From positions 124,001-188,000 of the forward strand of contig NZ_CP118964.1 of assembly GCF_029024105.1 (NCBI RefSeq): DNA of 64,000 nucleotides, given 5' to 3'. The notes under the pieces were generated by a model that saw nothing but the letters and a program-made list of their open reading frames with translations, searched no databases and was not told the origin of the DNA. The DNA is from Acinetobacter lwoffii. Lineage in GTDB: Bacteria > Pseudomonadota > Gammaproteobacteria > Pseudomonadales > Moraxellaceae. The translations under genes and the position numbers were made by a program. This document shows, piece by piece, positions 56,561 through 64,000 of the stretch. The number at the start of each line of letters is the position of its first letter. Within the stretch, counting starts at the first letter, position 1.

Positions 56561-59038
56561 TTAAATAATTGCAAGGGGGGCTTTAAAACGTTTTAATCGT
56601 AAAGCATTTCCTAGTACAAATATTGACGAGAGAGCCATTGCACCAGCAGCAAATACAGGAGAAAGTAGCAGTCCAAATTGCGGATAAAGTACACCTGCTG
56701 CAATAGGAATCAGAGCTGCATTGTAAACAAATGCCCAAAATAAATTTTCACGAATATTGGTTATAGTCGCTTTGCTTAAAGCGATAGCATTCGGCACTCC
56801 TTTCAGGTTGCCAGACATCAAAACCACATCAGCAGCTTCAATAGCTACGTCTGTACCTGTACCTATCGCTAAACCAATATCTGCTTCTGCAAGTGCAGGG
56901 GCATCATTAATGCCATCTCCAACATATGCGAGTTTACCATATTGATTTTTTAATTTTTTAACGGCCTCTATTTTACCTTCAGGTAAGACTTCTGCAATAA
57001 CCTCATCAATACCTAGTTTTTTTGCAATCGCTTGAGCTGTATGACGGTTATCACCTGTAATCATGGCAACCTTTAAACCTAACTGATGTAACGCTTCAAT
57101 TGCAGCAAATGTTGATTCTTTAATTGGATCTGCTACAGCAATAATGGCAGCAAGTTTCTGGTCAATCGCAACATAGAGAGGGGTTTTTCCTTCTTCTCCC
57201 AAACGATCCGAAAATTGAGAAAAAACATTAGGATTCAAACTTAGTTTTTCCATATATCGATCTGCACCAATATGAACCAAATGCTCAGAAACCTTCGCTT
57301 CTATTCCGTAGCCAGTCACTGATTTAAAATCAGCAATAGGAGACAGGATTAATTCCTTATCTATAGCTGCTTGTACAATTGCTCGAGCAATAGGGTGCTC
57401 AGACTTTGATTCAACGGCTGCCATCAGTGAAAGTACGGCATTGTATTCAAAACCTTCTAAGACATGCAGATCGGTTAAAACTGGTTTCCCTTCAGTCAGA
57501 GTCCCTGTTTTATCAACTGCAACCACTTTAGTTTCTTTGAGCAGCTGTAAAGCTTCACCTTTACGAAATAAAACCCCCATTTCAGCACCACGCCCAGTTC
57601 CCACCATGATTGATGTAGGCGTTGCAAGTCCCATCGCACAAGGACATGCAATAATGAGTACAGCAACCGCGTTCACTAAACTAAAAGTTAGGGCTGGTTC
57701 AGGGCCGAAGATAAACCACGTAAGAAAAGTTAAAAGAGAGAGACCCATTACTACAGGTACAAACCACATGGTAATTTTATCAACCAATGCCTGAATAGGC
57801 AGCTTGGAACCCTGTGCCTGTTCAACCATTCGGATGATTTGAGAAAGCACTGATGAACTACCAACAGAGGTGGCTTTGATATTTAAGCTGCCACTTTGGT
57901 TAATTGTTCCTCCTACCACAGTAGAGCCTATCGTTTTTTCAACGGGCATAGGCTCGCCAGTAATCATGGATTCATCAATAAAACTTTGGCCGTGAATAAC
58001 TTCACCATCGACAGGGATACGCTCACCTGGTCTAATCTCTACAATCGTTCCTGTTTGAACTTCGGCAATCGGAACTTCTATCACCTGATTATTGAGCTGT
58101 ATTCTGGCAACTTTAGGCTGCATTCCAACTAGATGTTGAATTGCTAAAGACGTTCGGCCTTTTGCCTTGGCTTCAAAAAATCTACCTAATAGAATTAAAG
58201 TGATAATAACCGCTGCAGCTTCATAATAAACATTGACCGTGCCTTGTGGCAGGACACTTGGAAAGAAAGTAGCAACCACTGAATAAAGATAAGCAGCCAA
58301 TGTTCCTACAGCCACCAAGGAATTCATGTCTGGTGCTAAGCGGAATAAACTTGGGATGCCCTTTTTGAAGAAGCGTCGGCCTGGAAAAATTAATGCTACT
58401 GTGGTCAAGAAAAATTGCATTAACCAGCTATTTTGTTGGCCAATGTTATCCATCATAAACGTATGAAAGGCGGGAATCAGGTGTGATCCCATTTCTAAAA
58501 TAAAAACGGGTAGAGTCAATAAGACTGACAAAATTAAATCTTTTTTAAGTTTTTCTAATTCAATATTCTTTTTATCTTGAAAGCTTTCCGTAGTTTGATG
58601 AACTGACTTTGCTTCAAACCCTGCTTTGGTGACAGCCTGAATTAACGAGTCACGAGTGACAGATGAGCTTGCCTGAATAGTCGCTTTTTCAGTAGCCAGA
58701 TTTACATGAGCTGATTCCACACCCTCAACAGATTTTAAGGCCTTTTCTACTCGACCTACACAAGAAGCACATGACATACCCTCAATCGTAAGCTCTATTG
58801 GTTGCAGCGCTTCCACTTCGTAGCCTGCTTTTTCTACGGCTTTAATTAAAGTAGCGCGATCAAGTGGTTGATGCGCATAAATGACTGCTTTTTCGGTAGC
58901 CAGATTTACATGAGCCGATTCAACACCCTCAACAGATTTTAAAGCTTTTTCCACACGGCCTACACAAGAAGCACATGTCATCCCCTCAATCTCTAATGTT
59001 TCACTGTAGTGTGGCGTATCAGTCATTTCGGTACTCAT
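56561..59038 (-). CDS. copA: Copper-exporting P1B-type ATPase CopA
   Basis: This 825-residue ATPase has two N-terminal metal-binding domains with GMTCASCVGRVEKALKSVEG and GMSCASCVGRVEKALKSVEG, eight membrane spans with the copper site ACPCAMG (about 465), the phosphorylation motif VDKTGTLTEG (about 511) and VGDGINDAPALAEADIG (about 710). It exports Cu(I) from the cytoplasm. The CPC motif and the CASC domains fix the Cu(I) type. It follows the small chaperone gene at 59217 on the same strand. Confidence 0.95.
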   Translation of the reverse strand: MSTEMTDTPHYSETLEIEGMTCASCVGRVEKALKSVEGVESAHVNLATEKAVIYAHQPLDRATLIKAVEKAGYEVEALQPIELTIEGMSCASCVGRVEKALKSVEGVESAHVNLATEKATIQASSSVTRDSLIQAVTKAGFEAKSVHQTTESFQDKKNIELEKLKKDLILSVLLTLPVFILEMGSHLIPAFHTFMMDNIGQQNSWLMQFFLTTVALIFPGRRFFKKGIPSLFRLAPDMNSLVAVGTLAAYLYSVVATFFPSVLPQGTVNVYYEAAAVIITLILLGRFFEAKAKGRTSLAIQHLVGMQPKVARIQLNNQVIEVPIAEVQTGTIVEIRPGERIPVDGEVIHGQSFIDESMITGEPMPVEKTIGSTVVGGTINQSGSLNIKATSVGSSSVLSQIIRMVEQAQGSKLPIQALVDKITMWFVPVVMGLSLLTFLTWFIFGPEPALTFSLVNAVAVLIIACPCAMGLATPTSIMVGTGRGAEMGVLFRKGEALQLLKETKVVAVDKTGTLTEGKPVLTDLHVLEGFEYNAVLSLMAAVESKSEHPIARAIVQAAIDKELILSPIADFKSVTGYGIEAKVSEHLVHIGADRYMEKLSLNPNVFSQFSDRLGEEGKTPLYVAIDQKLAAIIAVADPIKESTFAAIEALHQLGLKVAMITGDNRHTAQAIAKKLGIDEVIAEVLPEGKIEAVKKLKNQYGKLAYVGDGINDAPALAEADIGLAIGTGTDVAIEAADVVLMSGNLKGVPNAIALSKATITNIRENLFWAFVYNAALIPIAAGVLYPQFGLLLSPVFAAGAMALSSIFVLGNALRLKRFKAPLAII

Positions 59039-59216
59039 ATACGATCTCTATCATTTAGATATGCTGAGTTCTATATGCGAAGATCAGCTCGAACCAAGAT
59101 TAGGGGGAATTCAGGGATTACTTTTATTTCAAGCAAGTACAGGTTTTATCTGTACGATGAGGAAAATAAGAGAGAGTAAAAGTGGTAAGGAATTCCCACT
59201 GTTACTCTAACAGAGA

Positions 59217-59411
59217 TTAAGCAGGATCAGCTGTAAATCCACGCTCACTGAGAGTGGCAATGACTTGATCCTGACTCACCGTTGTGTTGATTTCAACAAT
59301 ACGGTTTTGTAAATCAATATCGAGTGAGGCATTCGAGTCGAGCTCTTTAATTGCGGTAGTAATGCCGCGTGCACAACCACCACAAGTCATATTAGCGATG
59401 TGAAATTTCAT
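59217..59411 (-). CDS. copZ: Copper chaperone (CopZ-like HMA protein)
   Basis: A 64-residue HMA-domain protein: MKFHIANMTCGGCARGITTA, then SLDIDLQNRIVEINT. The CGGC motif binds Cu(I). It probably hands copper to CopA, whose gene follows 178 bases downstream on the same strand. An AAAAAGGAG ribosome binding site precedes the ATG. Confidence 0.9.
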   Translation of the reverse strand: MKFHIANMTCGGCARGITTAIKELDSNASLDIDLQNRIVEINTTVSQDQVIATLSERGFTADPA

Positions 59412-59880
59412 ATGTTGCTCCTTTTTAACAAAACATTTGTTTAAAACATTAGAACAGTAACTCTAAACTTTCACCATACAACCAGCCTTTTTCTGAATCA
59501 GCTACTCGCTGTAACTTGGTCTGTTTACAACCTTACAGTTTTCTTCAGAGTATTCCAAAGAAGAGTGTTCTAATGACTACAGTAAAAGTACTTAACCAAC
59601 ATTAATGTGACTTTAAAATGACATTTTTGTCATCTACGATCACTCTGAAATTTATAAGATTAGTTATTTCAATCAATGGTAGTGAACTGAATAGATGAGA
59701 CCGTTATGGGTTGAAGATAAGCTAAAAACCGGTGACTACCTTTATGTATAATGCCTCATGATGCGATTTTACTGTTCTGATTGTCGTAAGTTGACAGTCC
59801 AGTAGAAACTTTATTGCTCAGCTACAAAAGATAAATGCAGTAATGTTAAATTTCCTCAATTCCCTTATTTTGAAATTCTC
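59412..59880. other. Intergenic region with a cop box
   Basis: About 470 bases without a gene. The copper box at 59618-59633 lies 207 bases upstream of copZ and should belong to the copZ-copA unit. Confidence 0.5.
59618..59633. promoter_or_regulatory. Cop box 1 (CopR/CusR-type site)
   Basis: ATGACATTTTTGTCAT, a perfect inverted repeat of ATGACA around a T-rich centre. Near-identical boxes lie at 61336 and 62243. Confidence 0.7.
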
Positions 59881-60762
59881 TTATTCAATACCCACGACAG
59901 TGGTTATATAGCCTGTTGTTAATAGAATTGATAGACCTAATAACATCTCAAATAAAATGGCATGACTAAGGTGTTTAGCGAATTTAGGATGTTGAAGACG
60001 CGGGGTGAAATACCATTTGTTGAAGGCAGCTAAAAGTAGAATACCTATAACAAAAAACATTTTAACCATGAAACCATAGCCATATGCAGTATTGATTAAG
60101 GTATTAAAATCTTTAATTAAAAGAAGAGCTACACTAGCGCCACAGGCGATTAATATCCCAACAATGAAAGCAGCAATACGTCCAAATACATGCATGCGAT
60201 CTTTTAAAGGTAAACCACTTATTTCCCGGCTGGTTTTCCATAACGGATATAAAGACCCCATCCATAACGACATAACTAGAATATGGATTGATAATAAAAT
60301 TTGAGCAAGTAAGGTTAAATTAGCGACATGTCCGAGCTGGGAAAAACTAAAAATAATCGGGATAAGTAAAATACAAAATATTGAACTTTCAATTATAGAA
60401 AAATGACCTTTGTTCCTGTTAAGTTTAACCACCATGAGAAGAAGTAAAAGAGCAAAACTAATAGAACGAAGAACGTATATATACCCCGTCGGAGTATTAA
60501 CCAATATATTAATATACGTGGGGTCCACCATCCCTGTAATACCAGTATTGGCAAAACTACCAATCAGAATAAAAAATCCCAAGGTACTGGAAATTAGGCC
60601 TAATCCAGCGCCAATTGTAATATATTTAAGAATCGATTCTTTTAGTTCAAGATATTGTCTAAGTAAAAAATAGCAAAAGGCTCCACCAACGACAAAAGCT
60701 ACACTTAAATATAAAATAACCTTAGTTAACCAAGTGGCCCACATCCAATATTCAGAAATCAT
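59881..60762 (-). CDS. copD: CopD-family copper resistance membrane protein
   Basis: A polytopic membrane protein with eight predicted helices (WATWLTKVILYLSVAFVVGG, ITIGAGLGLISSTLGFFILI, LTLLAQILLSIHILVMSLWM, GYITTVVGIE at the end). CopD and CopC form a copper transport pair across the envelope. I chose MISEYWMWATWLTK at 60762 (293 residues); a start at 60807 is possible. It is 64 bases downstream of the copC gene. Confidence 0.87.
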   Translation of the reverse strand: MISEYWMWATWLTKVILYLSVAFVVGGAFCYFLLRQYLELKESILKYITIGAGLGLISSTLGFFILIGSFANTGITGMVDPTYINILVNTPTGYIYVLRSISFALLLLLMVVKLNRNKGHFSIIESSIFCILLIPIIFSFSQLGHVANLTLLAQILLSIHILVMSLWMGSLYPLWKTSREISGLPLKDRMHVFGRIAAFIVGILIACGASVALLLIKDFNTLINTAYGYGFMVKMFFVIGILLLAAFNKWYFTPRLQHPKFAKHLSHAILFEMLLGLSILLTTGYITTVVGIE

Positions 60763-60826
60763 TATTTTTGTCCATTCTAGAACAACATGCCAGCACCTCA
60801 CTGACATGTTGAAAGGTAATCAATTC

Positions 60827-61207
60827 TTATTTAGTTGATTTGATAGTGAAACTATATTCACCATTCATGTTGTGACCATCTTTCCCCATTGTTGTCCAGA
60901 CAACGGTATATTTACCTTTTTTCAGTTTCGGAAGAGCGACATCAAAGGATTTCTTTAAGTCATGAGTAACTTTATATTTTAAAGGAACATCTCTTCGCTG
61001 AGCATCCAGTAACTTAATATTCATCAACATAACCTCTGCACCAAAGTTAAGGGTCAAGTTCTTTGGTTGACTAAGGATAGATGCATTTTCCGCAGGAATC
61101 GCACTCACTAAACTCACATGAGCGAACGTAGTTGTAGTAGCCACAATCATCGTTGCAGCTACTACAACATTACGTAGAGCAGTCATTTTATTTTGAAATA
61201 ATTTCAT
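60827..61207 (-). CDS. copC: CopC-family periplasmic copper protein
   Basis: A 126-residue protein with a signal peptide ending TTTTFA, so the mature protein starts with AHVSL and a copper-binding His. The CopC beta-barrel follows: PAENASILSQPKNLTLNFGA, VVWTTMGKDGHNMNGEYSFT, with the second His in DGH. It binds Cu(II) in the periplasm. It is the first gene of the copCD operon, 130 bases downstream of cop box 2. Confidence 0.92.
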   Translation of the reverse strand: MKLFQNKMTALRNVVVAATMIVATTTTFAHVSLVSAIPAENASILSQPKNLTLNFGAEVMLMNIKLLDAQRRDVPLKYKVTHDLKKSFDVALPKLKKGKYTVVWTTMGKDGHNMNGEYSFTIKSTK

Positions 61208-61543
61208 TTACGTTTCCTCTTGATTCGTTAGTTCATTAGAGATGACTTTATAAAATCTATATTTAATGAGACCACATCATCTCCTCTTATATTTCAATTA
61301 TTAGTGAGAGACAGAAACATAGCGATGACTTCAAAATTACATTTTTGTCATTTTTAAAATTTAAAATCTTTAACTATTAAAATAATCTTATTGAAAAATA
61401 ATGATCATTTAACAAACAAATTATGTAGGTGGTTGATTTATGAAATGTAGTAATCATTTTGTCTAAGAAAATAGTAGCTATTTAATTTTTTATATTTTAG
61501 TTTAAATATAAACATGTTATGTTTAATTTGATCTAATATAAAT
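61208..61543. other. Divergent intergenic region with cop box
   Basis: This stretch lies between copC (minus) and the DUF2789 gene (plus). It holds cop box 2; the rest is AT-rich. Confidence 0.5.
61336..61351. promoter_or_regulatory. Cop box 2
   Basis: ATTACATTTTTGTCAT, upstream of copC; differs from box 1 by two bases. Confidence 0.7.
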
Positions 61544-61558
61544 TTGTGGGCTAAGCAC

Positions 61559-61801
61559 ATGACTCAAACACGTCCAAGAATGACCAAATTATTTGAACAG
61601 CTTGGTTTAGCTTCTACTGAAGAAGCAATTGCAAAATTCATAGAGAGCCATCAGCTAGCTGGAGATGTTTTTTTAACACAAGCAATTTTTTGGACTGATG
61701 CTCAACGTCATTTTTTAGAAGAAAAACTACACTCTGATGGTGAATGGACGACAGTGATTGATCAATTAAATGAGTCTTTACATGAAAATTCAGTAAAATA
61801 A
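61559..61801 (+). CDS. DUF2789-family protein
   Basis: An 80-residue protein: MTQTRPRMTKLFEQLGLAST, EEAIAKFIESHQLAGDVFLT, QAIFWTDAQRHFLEEKLHSD, the DUF2789 pattern of small helical proteins with unknown function. The start is uncertain; the longer ATG at 61544 adds MWAKH. Its position in the copper cluster is the only hint of its role. Confidence 0.75.
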   Translation: MTQTRPRMTKLFEQLGLASTEEAIAKFIESHQLAGDVFLTQAIFWTDAQRHFLEEKLHSDGEWTTVIDQLNESLHENSVK

Positions 61802-62405
61802 TTTTCCGTTAGTATTAAGGATCTACATTCTTCCCTGCATTGAATACAACTCATTCATACAGTAGTACTGTTTTGGAGATGGAATCTCTATTATATAAGT
61901 AGTAGATTCCTTACTCTGAAATTTGGATTATAAACCCTAATATTAAAAATAATCTTCTTTACCTTCTATCTAATAAATATACCAATAAGTTTAATAATTA
62001 AATTATCCACCCTTTTTTCTATAAAAAACTATTTTGATCAACTGTATTTTTTCTTTAAAGGAATAACAGTGTAAATTACATTAAGAATGTGTCTCTAACT
62101 AGCCTTGGAGTCATCTAATCATTTCATTTTTATTTTTTTTAAGCACATAAAATCATAACAACTTTAATAGTTTTAAAAGATTAATATTAAATAAAATTTT
62201 TGTCATCTCAGCATAGACTATATATTTCGAGAAGATCTCAAAATTACATTTTTGTCATTTTTAAAAATAATTAATTAATAGTGCTAAAATTTTTAAGAGA
62301 GACAGAGAATAACCAAAAATTTCATCAGTTTAGTAGTCAAATTCCTAGACTCTGTTCAGTACTAAAACATAGCTTTTACTTCCAAATTATTTAAAGGAAA
62401 AAATT
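61802..62405. other. Intergenic region with cop box 3
   Basis: Six hundred AT-rich bases without a gene. The cop box at 62243 is 147 bases before the Met-rich protein gene. A further ATTTTTGTCATCT piece at 62196-62209 is a half box. Confidence 0.5.
62243..62258. promoter_or_regulatory. Cop box 3
   Basis: ATTACATTTTTGTCAT, identical to box 2, upstream of the Met-rich protein operon. Confidence 0.7.
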
Positions 62406-62837
62406 ATGATGAAATTCAAAAACATTTTTTTGGGCTTATGTATCGCAGCCGCGTCATTGAATACATTTGCACAGCAATCCGATGAACACAAAGATCACCA
62501 TCCTGAAAAAACAGCACCATCTGCAGTAACAATTAAGCAAACAGTTACCAGCACCACTGCTACAGATAAAATGGCTGCAATGGACCAGCACATGAAAGCA
62601 ATGCAAGCCATGCATGCAAAGATGATGGCTGCAAAAAACCCTCAAGAACGTCAAAAACTTATGGCTGAGCACATGAAACTCATGCAAGGAGGTATGAGCA
62701 TGATGAAACAGATGAGCGGCCAAAGCATGAATGCAAATATGGCTGACCGTCAGCAAATGATGGAAAAACGTATGGACATGATGCAATCCATGATGCAGAT
62801 GATGATGGACTGTATGCCTCCCTCCACAACTAAATAA
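62406..62837 (+). CDS. Met-rich periplasmic protein
   Basis: This 143-residue protein has a signal peptide (MMKFKNIFLGLCIAAASLNT, cleavage after FA) and a mature part with about 30 Met, in runs like MKAMQAMHAKMMAAKN, MMKQMSGQSMNANMADRQQM and MMQSMMQMMMDCM. Met-rich segments bind Cu(I) in the periplasm. A good AAAGGA ribosome binding site is present. It starts a plus-strand operon of at least four genes. Confidence 0.88.
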   Translation: MMKFKNIFLGLCIAAASLNTFAQQSDEHKDHHPEKTAPSAVTIKQTVTSTTATDKMAAMDQHMKAMQAMHAKMMAAKNPQERQKLMAEHMKLMQGGMSMMKQMSGQSMNANMADRQQMMEKRMDMMQSMMQMMMDCMPPSTTK

Positions 62838-62865
62838 TTACCCATGAATTAGAGAGGGAAGCACC

Positions 62866-63138
62866 ATGAACCATCAACCTCAAGAACATAATTCAGTACC
62901 TAACTTTTGGTCTACACGTTATGCCATCGGCCTATTCGTGATTGGTGGTGTGGCAGCCTATTTTCTCTTAACCGAGCATTTGGCCCATGTCGTTGGTGTT
63001 TTACCCTTTTTACTCCTTTTAGCATGCCCACTCATGCATATTTTTATGCATGGTGGTCATGGACATCACCATCATCAACAGAAAAATCCAGACACATCAG
63101 ATAATAAAAAATCACGCGAACCAGGAGACCCCTCATGA
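62866..63138 (+). CDS. DUF2933-family membrane protein
   Basis: A 90-residue protein with two membrane spans (YAIGLFVIGGVAAYFLLTEH, VVGVLPFLLLLACPLMHIFM) and the His-rich tail HGGHGHHHHQQK, the DUF2933 pattern. These are common in copper-resistance clusters and the His tail probably binds metal. The stop overlaps the next gene by four bases (ATGA). Confidence 0.88.
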   Translation: MNHQPQEHNSVPNFWSTRYAIGLFVIGGVAAYFLLTEHLAHVVGVLPFLLLLACPLMHIFMHGGHGHHHHQQKNPDTSDNKKSREPGDPS

Positions 63139-63785
63139 ATCATGCGGAATCGGCCTATGGTCTGTGGTGGCTCGTCATCATAAATTCGGCAATTTTCATT
63201 ATGTTTGCCTTCAGTTTTTTTAAACCCGCCACAGCACGAGACTGGCGTACTTTTAGCGCTTTCTCTGCTTTCATCATTGCATTGTTTGTCGAGATGTATG
63301 GTTTCCCTTTAACCATTTACCTGTTGTCAGGCTGGCTACAAACTCGCTTTCCTGAACTTGATTTGCTGTCGCATAACTCAGGTCACTTATGGTCAACGCT
63401 ACTGGGTGAAAAGGGTGATCCACATTTTGGCATTCTGCACATCGCGAGTTATATTTTTTTGGGCTATGGTTTCTATTTACTGTCATCAGCATGGAACGTG
63501 TTGTACCACGCACAACGTCATCACCAATTGGCAGTAACCGGACCCTATGCGCGCATACGTCACCCCCAATACGTGGCTTTTATCTTGATCTTGCTGGGGT
63601 TTTTATTGCAATGGCCAACTTTACTGACACTGATTATGTTTCCAATCTTACTCTTAATGTACAGCCGCTTGGCAATTAAGGAAGAGGCTGAAATGAGTAA
63701 ACAGTTTGGCGCTGTCTATGACAGCTATGCTCAACAGACTCCGAGATTTATTCCAAAATTCGGCCATAAAACCACTTTTCCATAA
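63135..63785 (+). CDS. ICMT-like methyltransferase-family membrane protein
   Basis: This 216-residue polytopic protein carries the isoprenylcysteine methyltransferase-like signature at its C-terminus (GPYARIRHPQYVAFILILLG, then RLAIKEEAEMSKQFGAVYDS and YAQQTPRFIP). Its real substrate in bacteria is unknown; copies in copper clusters are frequent. It is coupled to the DUF2933 gene by a four-base overlap. Confidence 0.85.
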   Translation: MNHAESAYGLWWLVIINSAIFIMFAFSFFKPATARDWRTFSAFSAFIIALFVEMYGFPLTIYLLSGWLQTRFPELDLLSHNSGHLWSTLLGEKGDPHFGILHIASYIFLGYGFYLLSSAWNVLYHAQRHHQLAVTGPYARIRHPQYVAFILILLGFLLQWPTLLTLIMFPILLLMYSRLAIKEEAEMSKQFGAVYDSYAQQTPRFIPKFGHKTTFP

Positions 63786-63796
63786 GAGAATTATTT

Positions 63797-64000
63797 ATGT
63801 CAGATCAAAAAAATCATAACCAGGACCATATGGCACAGGCTACAACAGACGTACTGAAAGACCCAGTCTGTGGTATGACCGTCACTGAAGAATCGAAATA
63901 CCATGAGGAATTTAAGGGGAAAACTTACTTTTTTTGCAGTGATAAATGTCAATCAAAGTTTCATAGCAGCCCGGTGCAATATATCGCTAAACCCGCAACG
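63797..64000 (+). CDS. YHS-domain protein, start of a copper ATPase (partial)
   Basis: The window ends inside this gene. The first 68 residues have a His/Asn-rich leader (MSDQKNHNQDHMAQAT) and a YHS domain (KDPVCGMTVTEESKYHEEFK, YFFCSDKCQSKFHSSP). Some copper P1B ATPases start this way instead of with HMA domains, and the position after the DUF2933 and ICMT genes fits that. A shorter YHS protein is possible. Confidence 0.75.
   Translation, partial: MSDQKNHNQDHMAQATTDVLKDPVCGMTVTEESKYHEEFKGKTYFFCSDKCQSKFHSSPVQYIAKPAT

Overview
This window looks like part of a large Acinetobacter plasmid. Most of it is AT-rich (roughly 35-40 percent GC by eye). It carries a Rep_3-type replication protein with an iteron origin, a ParA/ParB pair, seven XerC/XerD (pdif) sites, and Acinetobacter-type insertion sequences (an IS17-like IS5 copy and an IS1006/IS1008-like IS6 copy). 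A GC-rich block at about 33.8-52.3 kb is foreign. I saw no tRNA, rRNA or conjugation genes.

Layout. 1-6.5 kb holds transposase wrecks and a nested insertion: a small gene is split by an IS3-family element whose own transposase gene is split by a group II intron. A GntR regulator follows (6.8-7.5 kb), then a dead IS5 copy. 9.1-12.9 kb is the plasmid backbone: parB and parA on the minus strand, the iteron origin, and repB on the plus strand. 13.1-15.1 kb holds an intact IS5-family element and an IS66 wreck. 15.2-20.9 kb is a two-gene operon encoding a 240-residue protein of unknown family and a 1681-residue tyrosine recombinase. This is the least familiar system in the window.

21.9-32.8 kb is an array of pdif modules with sites in alternating orientation. 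They carry two SMI1/KNR4 genes (one broken by IS5), a RelBE-type toxin-antitoxin, a LysR/mdaB/ygiN quinone-cycle module, a HigBA-type toxin-antitoxin, a GlxA-type regulator with a metallo-beta-lactamase-fold hydrolase and an isochorismatase-type hydrolase, and a third toxin-antitoxin whose toxin gene is cut by an IS6 element.

33.8-45.6 kb is a rearranged heat-resistance island of the transmissible locus of stress tolerance (tLST/LHR) type: ClpK, YfdX, HdeD, a protein with a ribosome-hibernation-like N-terminus and a sigma-like C-terminus, a damaged thioredoxin fused to an M48 peptidase, and DegP. In the opposite orientation come a KefB fragment, an NDUFS4-like protein, a membrane protein, MscS and a second HdeD. 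The two blocks are separated by a short AT-rich element with repeated ends. 45.6-47.3 kb is a patchwork of gene remnants. 47.3-50.7 kb is a complete 3372-bp ISPpu12-like ISL3 element (MerR regulator, cation transporter, LspA, transposase). A 5'-truncated von Willebrand A gene and an IS5 fragment close the foreign block.

52.5-64 kb returns to Acinetobacter-like DNA: a serine resolvase with a likely res site, dsbA with a captured neighbouring gene fragment, a CDF transporter divergent from a CsoR/RcnR repressor with a clear operator, and a copper-resistance region (CopA ATPase, CopZ-like chaperone, CopC/CopD, a Met-rich periplasmic protein, DUF2933, an ICMT-like protein and the start of a YHS-domain protein). 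Three near-identical 16-bp boxes upstream of its transcription units suggest one copper-responsive regulon.
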